From: Symbiodinium sp. CCMP2592
Taxonomy: Eukaryota > Sar > Dinophyceae > Suessiales > Symbiodiniaceae
DNA: 64,000 bases
Direction of reading: 5' to 3'
Assembly: GCA_905221615.1 (NCBI GenBank)
Contig: CAJNDT010004035.1
Coordinates: forward strand, 598,880 to 662,879
Below are positions 55,332 through 64,000 of this stretch, piece by piece. The position numbers and the translations under genes were made by a program. Numbering within the stretch: position 1 is the stretch's first letter; each line of letters begins with the position of its first letter. The notes under the pieces are model-generated. The model did not search any database. It was not told the origin of the DNA and was given only the letters and a program-made list of their open reading frames with translations.

Positions 55332-55803
55332 GTTTGGGGCTCGCGGTTTAGGGTTTAGATTTAGAGCTTCAGTTATATTTTGGTAGTCCGAGCTGTCGCT
55401 CAGGTGTTTCTAGCTTTGGTACTATCCTTAGCCAGTTGCCACTGCCGTATTCACTTGTTCCGCCTGGCCAACCTTATCTCAGCATGATTCTGCCCTGCAG
55501 AAGCCCAAGCCGCTGCACTCGCAGAGCCCACCTCGACCACAGCACGACAGGCGTCACAGTGACAAGCGATATTCATGGACCCGCAAAAGCATAGTGGAAC
55601 AACCATCAGTTAGAGAAGTTAACACAAACCAGTTTCACCGGAGCTTCAGACATATCTTCGATTTGAGAGGCTTGTAGTGGTATGTCCAGTCGGCCAAGAA
55701 ACGCCAACCGCAAGCCGTCTCCCGAAGCCAGGAAAGCTCAAGCCCCACTTCTAAGTTCTTCTCCGGTGACCCTGAATTGCAGAATCCTCCGCCTCCGGCG
55801 AAG

Positions 55804-55931
55804 GACTCTGTGAGGGCCTCGGCGACGTGCGCCGAGAGCGCGAGCCTGCAAGCGGGCGCTTCCTTCGCGAAGCGACGCTTTGGGAACGCCTCAAAGCCGC
55901 ACTCCCGCAGACTGCAAAAAGGCCGTCCTGA
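55804..55931 (+). CDS. Terminal exon of unknown gene
   Basis: Follows GAAG/GA and reads LCEGLGDVRREREPASGRFL then REATLWERLKAALPQTAKRP before TGA. G/C-rich third positions suit a genuine exon. No family recognised. Confidence 0.5.
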
Positions 55932-56314
55932 GATCCGGGCTCACCATTCTCAGGGAAGCATGAACACGAGAATGCCGCTGCAGTGCGTTGCACCTCTCCG
56001 TTGGACATGGAAGCAAGGTGTCAGGAGATGCTCAGAAGGTTCGAAGTGCTCTGCAGATGTCAAGCTTGCCGGTGATGCAACTCACTCTTCTGCTGGTCTT
56101 GAGCCTGATGTCGTTTTTCGTAAAGTCACACTGAATCCCAGGAACCCAGATGCAGGAGACCGAAGCGCTGCCTAGCAGGAAGCACATCCTCAACGTTAGG
56201 ATCGGCCGTTTGCTCGGAGCAAAGGCCCGGAAAGCTCTAGGTCTCTAGAGCCCCAGACTTTCAGAAACAGAGGCACTTCTTAGCCCTTAATCTTAATGTG
56301 CTGGCCAGCTTGCC

Positions 56315-56767
56315 ATGCCTCCCAAGCGGCGCAACCTCTATGCGACCCTCGGAGTGCACCGCTACGCCTCAGAACTGGAGATTCGTGCTGCCTACCGCCG
56401 TCGTGCTTTAGAGAAGCACCCGGACAAGGGTGGCAGCCACGAGGCATTTCTGGCTTTGATCAATGCCTTCGAGGTCCTCTCAGACCCGCCCGTGCGCGAG
56501 CAATACGACAAGGACCTCGAGAAGCGGGGCGATCGCGATGGTCTGCAGCGCTTGAAGCGGCTTGTCTCGGAGAATGAAGAGCGGCCTCCACAGAGAGAGG
56601 TCGTGGCTCCGCCTGAGCCAGGGTTGCGGGAAGAAGCCCAGGCTCAGGCCAAAGGAAGGAAAAGACCTCGGCAAGCCCAAGCCACCACAGCGGGGACAGC
56701 GACAGCGAGACCTCGACCTGAGCCCTCCAAGGACTATCGGGACTTGCGGGGTGGGCTTAGGCTTTAG
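56315..56767 (+). CDS. J-domain (DnaJ-like) protein, first exon
   Basis: Starts MPPKRRNLYATLGVHRYASE. Residues 6-75 form a complete J domain: helix I, helix II AAYRRRALEK, the HPDKGG loop with the essential HPD, and helix III EAFLALINAFEVLSDPPVRE. J domains stimulate the ATPase of Hsp70. A charged, Arg/Glu/Gln-rich tail follows. The open frame ends at 56767, but a GA donor near 56742 (TATCGG/GACTTG) and downstream exon-like pieces suggest that this is only the first exon. Confidence 0.85.
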   Translation: MPPKRRNLYATLGVHRYASELEIRAAYRRRALEKHPDKGGSHEAFLALINAFEVLSDPPVREQYDKDLEKRGDRDGLQRLKRLVSENEERPPQREVVAPPEPGLREEAQAQAKGRKRPRQAQATTAGTATARPRPEPSKDYRDLRGGLRL

Positions 56768-57293
56768 AGTCCTTCAGGGCCTGTAGGGGTTCGGGGCTTA
56801 AAGAGTTTAGGCTCCATGTAGGTGTGGTGTTTTGCTTTGTTGTGTTCACGTAACTTGCGTGACTCAGACACCTTTTGACCCAAACTCCAAAAAGGCCCCG
56901 CCGGCTCTGACCTGTACTCCCTTTTGCATCCGATGCCCACCTTGGCCGTTCTTTGCCTTTCTAGACTTGGTGTCCCGATCCTGATTGGTGATTCCTTTTT
57001 CTCGAAATACTAAAGAGGCGAGATGCCGATGAGGCCAGGCCCCCTACTCCGGGATGAAGTTTAGGAGTGTGAGAGACTACAGGTGCCTTGAAATTAGACT
57101 AGGGTTTGCATGGGGGCCTGTGACTAATTATAAAACGGAACCTGCAAGAACCCTGTTCCAACTAGTAAGGCCCCTATACAATGCTGCTCTTATAGATCCC
57201 TTATAGTACCGCTTATCGACCCCTTTAAAGGAACCCTACTCTACTTAGTACTTCCCCTATGGTACCCAGAGTCCTCGCCATGCCTGGGCCCAG

Positions 57294-57381
57294 GAGTCCC
57301 CGGAGGAGGCCCAGGAGGCCCAAAGCGTGTGGAGACAGCTCTTGGAGGCTGCAGCTTCGCGGCAGAGCCTCCCGAAAAAGG
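57294..57381 (+). CDS. Probable further exon of the J-domain gene
   Basis: Reads ESPEEAQEAQSVWRQLLEAA then ASRQSLPKK, helical. Acceptor CCAG/GAG, GT donor at 57382. Membership is inferred from order and strand. Confidence 0.45.
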
Positions 57382-57394
57382 GTGGTTGTCAAAA

Positions 57395-57490
57395 TTAGGG
57401 TCCCTTTTTGGGGGTCCTTAGTATAATACGGCACCTATTATTTAGGGTACCCAAAAAGGAAAAAGGGACCATGATTTTGACCACTACCCA
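57395..57490. repeat. Inverted repeat around TAATACGG
   Basis: CAAAATTAGGGTCCCTTTTT at the left mirrors AAAAAGGGACCATGATTTTG at the right; a short non-autonomous element is likely. Confidence 0.6.
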
Positions 57491-57966
57491 AAAGGATCCA
57501 AAGAGTAGATCCTAAGGGTTCCTTTAAGGATGCCTTCGAGAATTTCGGGTTTTAGAATCCTTTGAGGGATGCCTCCCAGAACCTCCGTTTAAAGGGATCC
57601 CAAAAAGTAGATCACTTCAGGGGTGGATCCTGCAAAGCTGTAGTAGTTCGGGTCTGAAATTCAGGGATCTACTTCTTGTATCCTCTATTCTCTAAGACTT
57701 CACTGCATCGTAAAGGAAAAATACATCGAGGCCATGGATGTGAAAACCTACTTCCTGGTACTCCAGAGTTTTCAGGGAACGCCCAAGTTGCAGTAATATG
57801 GTGTTATATCTGCTTGGACTGTAGTGTGTTTTATGTCTCTAAACCCTAAACCCCGTGGCTAGAGACTAGTGCAGTTGCAAAAAGGCCCTCAAAAAAAGAC
57901 GCAAAACCCTGTTCCTGCAGGCTCTAAGCGGTTTCAGGGCTTTTTTTGAGGGCAACGAGAACCGAG

Positions 57967-57999
57967 GATGCCGAGGACGAGTTTCCCTCCATCCTCAAG
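57967..57999 (+). CDS. Probable exon (DAEDEFPSILK)
   Basis: Eleven codons between CGAG/GAT and a GC donor at 58000, phase 0 at both ends; likely part of the J-domain gene. Confidence 0.4.
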
Positions 58000-58119
58000 G
58001 CCCCGGGAGGGTTGCATTGGCCTAGGGCCTACCTGGACCCTAAGGCACCTACCTGTTCAAGGTTCCCCAATATGATTCCTTTATATAAGTCCTTAAAAAG
58101 GTAGGTTACCTGGGGTTAC

Positions 58120-58222
58120 AGTAAATAGTTGCCAATACCATTCTCGGGGGTTCCCGTGTATAAGTATAGTACAATGGGCCCCAAAACCCTATTCTAATTT
58201 TTGAGGCCCCTACATGAGGGCC
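58120..58222. mobile_element. Inverted-repeat element, family 1
   Basis: Contains the GGGGGTTCCCGTGTATAAGT centre and ends ATTCTAATTTTTGAGGCCCC; further copies lie at 58785-58890, 59930-60000 and 60620-60710. Confidence 0.55.
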
Positions 58223-58784
58223 TACGTTTTGTCAAAGCTCTCAGTTTAACCCTAGAACCCTAAAATAAAACTTGCAGGGGTAGAGGCCCGAGAGGAAGGT
58301 GGATCTTGCCAGACTCTTTTGCCTATTGAAGCTTTGGGGTTTGCTATTGGGTTTACTTGCGAAGGTTGCTATATGAAAGCTACAAACTAGGTTCCCGAGT
58401 AGTACCTTTCTTTTTGTTGTGTTCTCGCTTGTTACAAAACCAAACAGTATGAAGAAGCGTACCCAGTATTATTAAAGGGCCATTGCGGAACCTAGCCAAA
58501 GATCCTGCTTTTGGAGTGTCGTCCTTCGCCGCTGGTCTGCCCCTGAAGCCTACCCCTCGCCGGGATTGCAACCCACCGCAGGGACGGAGCTGGAGATTTC
58601 TTGGCGCAGTGGCTGGCGAAGGCCAGGACTTCTTACGGAGGCCTGTTGGGAAGGAAGTTTTGGCGCATTTAAGGGTATTGATTGCTTCTGCTCAGGGAAG
58701 CTCCTTATGCGCCTTTGCTCGCGAGCCCCCAGCAGGACCTCGATCCTTGTGGGCGCGGGCTGTTGAGATTTGGCGTTCATGTTA

Positions 58785-58890
58785 GCATAATATAGGGGCC
58801 TCAATGATAACATATACCGTTTTGGTGGGTTCCTTTTTTGTTATAGTATAATAGGCCCCAAACCCCTTTTCCAATTATTGAGCCTCTGAA
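58785..58890. mobile_element. Inverted-repeat element, family 1
   Basis: ATAATATAGGGGCCTCAATG to CCAATTATTGAGCCTCTG with a GGTGGGTTCCTTTTTTGTTA centre. Confidence 0.6.
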
Positions 58891-59113
58891 ATGGAAGTTC
58901 TGTAGTTCAAGATCCTTGGACGGACCCTATCTGAGGCAGTCCCTGTGCCTGCTGCAACCTTAGGGAGCTTCGGGCGTTGGACACCCAGAAAACGAACAAT
59001 CCTTCTGTGAAATCCCATCTGGCGCATCATGCACTAATTCCATCATCTACTATTCTTCCCAACTTGTGCTTTCCACCGTCAAGCCCAAAACCTTGAGCCC
59101 TGAAACCCTACTT

Positions 59114-59227
59114 GGAGGTTCATGGGACTTAGTAACTAGGGTTACAAAGACGGCACCTACACTTATAATTACTTACAACCCCAGTTAAGGTACTTATCAC
59201 TGTACTTACTAAGTCCCATGAACCTCC
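59114..59227. mobile_element. Inverted-repeat element with perfect 22-bp termini
   Basis: GGAGGTTCATGGGACTTAGT-AA and its exact reverse complement flank about 70 bp. A clean, probably young, MITE-like element of a fourth type. Confidence 0.7.
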
Positions 59228-60290
59228 ATCTACATCCCAAAAAGACGAGTGTCAGTCTGGAGGCGAGCATGGTTCCAAAAGGTGCCGAAGCCTCCAAAGA
59301 AGACGGTGCGAGTGCGGAAAACCGCAAAGATGGCCGGAAGCAGTTTTGCTGGGTTTAGGGGTTTGCACTTTGGGGCTTTGGGTTACGGGTTTTTGAGTTT
59401 GTGGCTGAAGGGTGTAGGATTTCCAGTTTAGGGTTCTGGAATGTTTTGGATGAAAGGGTTGAATTGGTTCTGGACCGTCTACAAATGCCCGTATGTATCT
59501 GTTGTAGCATTCCCCTCTCCGCTCTTTGGACTATTGTCGTCCTCGACACAACCAGACACCGCTTCCCACGCTAGGACGCATCGACTCCACAGATGCTAAG
59601 AGGGAATCAGAAGAGGTGGAGGAATGCAGGGAACTCAATGATGACTGATGGGAAGCAGCCGTAAAAGCCTCTCTATGGGGACCCTGTCGCACCTTCATAT
59701 TTCTCACGTCACGGGTGGGCTCTATCAATTTGCGCAAGCCGATACCTTCAGCAGCCATTGGAGAAGCCCTGACCCTGAAGCAATACTTCAGCGGGTTGAT
59801 TCGTCGAGAAGAAGCAGGATATCTGCCCAATGCTAAAATCTCGGCAAAACCCAAGCTCCCAGAAGATCAGGAAAGGTTGGCCTGCAATCGCTGATGGATG
59901 CCTCAAAGAAGGCACCTGGTGGACCTTAATAAGTACCTATACTATTCTGGTGGTTCCTTATCGTATTTATGGTATAATGGGCCCCAAAACCCTATAGGCA
60001 TGGCAACAGTGATTCAGAGTTGAAAAGCTCGGGACTCAAGGTTTCCTCTCTGGCATATATAATGTGTTTTTGGACTGGTGCAGGGGAATGGGGGCGGCGA
60101 TGGTGGATGGCGCAAGGTTACCACGCCAATTCCTAGCGTTAAGCGCGAGCACGGATATGGTAGAGTGGACCCGTGGAGTTTCGCCCTCAGTCCATACCCA
60201 CAAGCTTGCAGTTTCAATTCTCCTGTGCCACGATAAAGTGCAGTTCGATGCGTCAATAAGATACAGATGGGTTTGGGGTCGTGTGTTTTG

Positions 60291-60425
60291 ATGGCAACTG
60301 CTGCAAGATTCCCGACTGTCAGCTGTCTGTACTGTCAGGACAGTCTGGGCGAGAAAGCCTGCCAACACATGCAGAAGCACATTCGAAAGGTCGGATCAGG
60401 GCTGGACATCCTTGAGTCTGTTTAA
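60291..60425 (+). CDS. Short ORF with C2H2-like finger
   Basis: 44 codons, MATAARFPTVSCLYCQDSLG then EKACQHMQKHIRKVG and a stop at 60423-60425. C-x2-C-x10-H-x3-H resembles a small zinc finger. It may be a terminal exon; the start is not secure. Confidence 0.4.
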   Translation: MATAARFPTVSCLYCQDSLGEKACQHMQKHIRKVGSGLDILESV

Positions 60426-61310
60426 CTTGCTACTAATGATACTCGTTTCCTCTTCAACTGATTGCTGCGAGAAGGCCACTGGATTTAGCTCGCCACTGTT
60501 AGGGTTCTTTTGTAGGCGCAACGTGCTGCTGGTGACCTGACGAGAACCTCACTTCAAACAAAGGCTGTAGCATAGCTCGAATCCTGATCCCCGACATGCA
60601 ACTGCAAAATGCTAAGCCGTACATAATATACGGGCCTTCAAAACCTACAACTATAATAAGGAGCCCCGAAAAAATAGTATAGGTAATTTTTTAAAGGCCC
60701 CTGAATATTGGAGCAGGTTGGGCCGCGAAGCTTCGGGCTGGTGATGTGAAACTCGGGTGCACTTTCAGCCTCACACTCTTCTGGTAGGTTCGGAAAACGA
60801 AAGGTACCGTCAAAGGGATCTATGTCGGGGTTCCTTCAAAGGGACCTGTAGTTTGAGGGTTACCTGATTTGGAGGGTCCTTAGAAGAAGGATCTTACGAT
60901 TTAGCGTATTATTATACTGGGGTCCCCCATTGTCGGAAGCTCCCTTCTGAACATCTGCACGCGTCGGCAGCACCAGAGCGAACCCTAAAACCTGAACCCG
61001 TCACAGTCCCGATTTACGTTATTTACATTTATGAAGGTGGCATGCGTGGTCAGCCCTAGAACTCATGAAAAACATGGTGTTTGTAAGGCTTAGGGCCCCC
61101 TTTGTAAGGGTTGATGTTTAAGGGTTTTCTAACAGTAAATACCGTAATTTCCGAAAGTTACATATATGTGAAGGCGGAAAATACACCTGCTGAGGTTTCC
61201 GGAGAAGCTGCTAGGACATGTAGTGACACCGAGGATTTGCAAAAGGGAGTTTCTCAATTTATGAAATTGATTTTTACAACACCTTCAACACCCTGCATGT
61301 AGTGTCTAAG

Positions 61311-61650
61311 GGGGGTTTCTCAGATGAGTTCGGCTTGCCATTTGTAATGTCATCGCATTTCCAGCTCGAGCCTTCCCCAAAACCTCCGCACAATGAGGCT
61401 TTCAAACCTTTCATCGGAACTCCAAAGCCCTACCTCCTCGATCCGAAAAGTTTAGGCTTCGATTGGCTCGAAGTTGCAAGCAACTCGACACATCTGGCTG
61501 AAGCCATAGATTGGCACATCATCCTCATGAAGTTCCAGCGCGAGGCAAAGAAGATCTTCAGTCAAGGGCACGCAGATGACTACCCTTTGGTCTCCAACAC
61601 GCTCCAGTCCATCCTGGATGAGCATGCTCAACAAGGACCGGGTGCCATGA
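61311..61650 (+). CDS. Unknown gene, first recognised exon
   Basis: After CTAAG/G the frame reads GGFSDEFGLPFVMSSHFQLE and on to DDYPLVSNTLQSILDEHAQQ. Composition is that of a real protein (FDWLEVASNS, AIDWHIILMKFQREAK). The 3' border is near 61650, where a family-2 inverted-repeat element begins. I recognise no family. Confidence 0.55.
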
Positions 61651-61759
61651 TAAGGAAACCACATTTATTTAATATAGGTTCTTATTATGGTTACTTAAAC
61701 TGAATCCCTTAATAAGAACCCAGAGGAGGACGAGCTCCAACCCTGACCTTTGCTTTGCG

Positions 61760-61855
61760 CATGTACTTCAGAAATGGCGAGAAGCACAAGCTTTTCCGCT
61801 TCTTTCGGACTACAGATCTTCGATGGGTGCTCGACTGCCGCAAGCGACGCCTGGT
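61760..61855 (+). CDS. Unknown gene, probable exon
   Basis: The frame YFRNGEKHKLFRFFRTTDLR then WVLDCRKRRL has good codon character; another frame (KWREAQAFPLLSDYRSSMG) is also open. Borders are approximate. Confidence 0.4.
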
Positions 61856-61963
61856 GGGCAAATCACTGTGTTTTAGGTTCGCAATGCTTTTGCGGTGTAT
61901 GTTCTTAGGGCGGCACGTCCGGCCTGTTGTTGTTGTTGTTGTGTTTTGCTGGATGTGCTGCAG

Positions 61964-62262
61964 GAATCAAAGCGCTGATGCCAACATGCGATCACGATGC
62001 GTTTCTGCGGGCAGTTCGTGGCATGTGCCAGAAGTCTATTGACATGTCTGGAGAGGCCCAGAAGAGGCATTACGAGAAAATCCGTGCCGACAAAGCCGCC
62101 ATGAAGGCCGCAAGGCAGCTGCAGACAAAGAAGAACGCGAAGTTGCACGCCCGAGCACAGGCTGCGGTGCAATTTCTGGTGCAAGCCAGAAACAAGTTCA
62201 AGGCTGGAAAGGACATGCAAGATCTCGATGCGATTTTTTGCGACTTCGGGATGGGCGAGCAG
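61964..62262 (+). CDS. Unknown gene, long helical exon
   Basis: Acceptor TGCAG/GAATC, canonical GT donor at 62263. Reads IKALMPTCDHDAFLRAVRGM, then a Lys/Arg/Ala-rich helix (AAMKAARQLQTKKNAKLHAR) and ends IFCDFGMGEQ. Strong exon by borders and composition; function unknown, possibly a coiled-coil or nucleic-acid-binding segment. Confidence 0.7.
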
Positions 62263-62379
62263 GTTTGTCTCTTGGCGCGCATTTTCAGCATCTTCTCGTC
62301 ATCCACCAAAAGATTGGGTTTTATATACTTGCACCCGCATGTCTCTGATGTTGCCCCAGGCTTCTTCGCGATCGTGCAG

Positions 62380-62620
62380 GCCCAAGGCAGCAGGCACAGC
62401 GCTGGCCCGCTGCGAGACACGTGGCAGATGCTTGTCGCTGAGACCCTTTCGAGTGTGGAATTCCCCGCCAGGTTTGCACCAGAAACTTCTTCCGAACCTC
62501 ACCAAACACGAGAGGGTTCCTTTGGACCCCTCAGGAAAGCGGCAAAGGATCTGCAAGCGTTGAAGAAGATTCAGAAGTCCAAAGGAGCTGCACATGACAG
62601 CAGCGGGTTCATCATAGCAA
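62380..62620 (+). CDS. Unknown gene, exon
   Basis: Acceptor GTGCAG/GCC, in phase with the previous exon. Reads AQGSRHSAGPLRDTWQMLVA and onward to DLQALKKIQKSKGAAHDSSG. The 3' end is not fixed. Confidence 0.5.
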
Positions 62621-63083
62621 ATCTTCAGATACATGTGGACTTGTGTGCGGTATTTTCGTTTCAATTTAGGCTCCGGTCTAAAGCTGCGCATGTTCTTGGG
62701 CAGCGAGAAAGTTCAACAGGTAGATGGAGTGCAGGATCGGCAGCAGCAAGTCCCGAGTGCGCAAACATAGGGGCCATGTGCAGCCATATGTAATCGAGAA
62801 ATAGGTGAACAAGGCCAGCAACTCGGAGAAATTCTGTGCTTTTCACAGCCAAATTCCGGAGGCTGCACTTGCAACCACAACGTTGTTGTTTTTTGTTTTA
62901 GCAATGTTCAGACAGGCCACATTGAATCTTCGAGCAACAAAGGTCATGAATAAGCACTAGAATAGCTGGTTATTATTGCCACCAAGCGCGCGGGAGAATT
63001 TTCACTTTCTACCGCTGCGTACGGATAACTCGCCTCTTGAATAACCTCGAGTGGATGTGTGACTGGGTGGTCAGAGCTTCACC

Positions 63084-63311
63084 AGGTTTGGTTTGGGGTT
63101 GCAGATGAAAGTTTTGTCATTGTCTTGCAAAGCAGGCTTTAGCCGGGCAGATCGGGATGGGTTTGCGTGCATTCTTGCATTGTTTGGTGTCCACGTTGAC
63201 ACAATGCAAGCTGTTGCAGGATTTCCAGCAGCAGTGGCAGAAGCACAGCGCCTTGATGAGGATGAGATGTTCCGACGTTTCTCAAACGCAGCGGTTTCCA
63301 GAAAATTCTGA
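63084..63311 (+). CDS. Unknown gene, terminal exon
   Basis: Acceptor ACCAG/G; reads ...MKVLSLSCKAGFSRADRDGF then ACILALFGVHVDTMQAVAGF and ends FRRFSNAAVSRKF-stop. Good candidate for the 3' end of this gene; no domain recognised. Confidence 0.55.
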   Translation, partial: RFGLGLQMKVLSLSCKAGFSRADRDGFACILALFGVHVDTMQAVAGFPAAVAEAQRLDEDEMFRRFSNAAVSRKF

Positions 63312-63359
63312 TGCACAGAAGATTGCTCTGGGACGTAAATTTGCGAAAGGCCATTCTTC

Positions 63360-64000
63360 ATATCATATATATATATATATATGTACATGTATATACATAA
63401 ATATTCTAATGGTTAAATATTCTAATGGTTTCAAATACTTGAAAGCTATACCTCGAAAAAAAACCGCCAAACACCGTTCACAATCTTGACTACAAAAAAT
63501 TATTAAGGTAAGATTTTGACTCAGCTTTATGTAGATAGACGTCAATAAGTTGTGCCGATAATTTTCTTCTACATATTTAATATTCTTTCTATTTTAATTA
63601 TCATAGGTCGAAGATTTTTGAAATTTAATATTTTTTGATTTTGATTTGTATGGAAAGTCTTCAATTGGGTTGGTCGTATAGATTCGAAATATCTTTCACG
63701 AAATCGTATATATGAGGTTTTCCGAAAATTAGGAGAACCGTATTTTGGCGTCTTTAGAATAAGATTTAATAAGGATCATATTATTTAGGATACTAATTAA
63801 AGTCTCCTATTTTCAGAAATTTTCATATCTTCTCTGGGATATAGTTTATGAGAAGTTATATTTTATGATCGTGTCCGCTTACGAAATTGTTTTCCGTTAA
63901 ATGAAATCGCGGATTCGTCTTATTAAATTTGCGTATTTGATCAATAATTTCTCTCTATTGAATTCTCGGAAATGTTGATGGATTTATTTCTTTGTATTTT
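63360..64000. other. AT-rich tail of the window
   Basis: After an AT repeat (63361-63385) the base composition falls from roughly half G+C to about 30 percent. No ORF or host-type repeat is seen. The abrupt change could mark a different class of sequence or an assembly join. Confidence 0.7.

Noticed and set aside
59531..59854. Minus-strand 107-codon ORF.
   Set aside because: No recognisable domain or splice context, and all supported genes run on the other strand.

Overview
The window looks like a scaffold from a dinoflagellate nuclear genome, probably Symbiodiniaceae-like. The evidence is: (1) genes split into tiny exons whose inferred introns mostly begin with GC or GA instead of GT and end in AG followed by G; (2) a motif, CCGCAGCC[G/A]TTT, ahead of almost every gene of the large central element, which closely resembles the dinoflagellate spliced leader; (3) very many degenerate TTTAGGG-like tracts; (4) several families of short inverted-repeat elements in introns. 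No rRNA, tRNA or CRISPR was seen.

Host genes all run on the + strand. NOG1 (nucleolar GTP-binding protein 1) C-terminal exons lie at 588-659, 1260-1307, about 2676-2769, 3737-3778, 34830-34867, 36868-36930, 37757-37802 and 38233-38267, where the stop codon is. A second multi-exon gene from 40188 to at least 53127 spells a P-loop kinase of the N4BP2-like (AAA_33) type followed by a T4 Rnl1-like RNA ligase. An unknown short gene ends at 55931. A J-domain gene starts at 56315 with probable further exons to about 59.3 kb, and an unknown gene covers about 61.3-63.3 kb. The last 600 bases turn sharply AT-rich.

Between NOG1 exons sits a 29.4 kb array (4505-33894) of two head-to-tail copies of a roughly 14.6 kb multigene element, with a 664-bp direct terminal repeat at 4505-5168, 18810-19289 (cut by an assembly gap) and 33231-33894. 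Each unit carries 12 co-oriented intronless ORFs (called A to L here). ORF I is a reverse transcriptase with a GIY-YIG endonuclease-like domain on its N-terminal side, the domain order of permuted Penelope-like elements. The others are mainly unknown: Ser/Arg/Asp-rich proteins (A N-terminus, B, D N-terminus, J), a coiled-coil protein (D), and a set of small proteins of which E and F are clear paralogues and C, H, K and L possible distant ones. Each unit ends in an 8-bp hairpin with a TACG loop and a GT tract, and the array abuts a 264-bp TG microsatellite.

By hand count the two units differ mostly by silent changes (about 21 silent to 7 replacement), so the main frames were under protein-level selection. 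Yet both units share two apparent frameshifts (in A, and in the RT just where the catalytic motif C should be), and each has private lesions: ORF D is broken in unit 1 and ORF I is broken again in unit 2. The array resembles, in concept, the multigene Penelope-type giant elements known as Terminons in rotifers; I do not recognise this dinoflagellate version as described.
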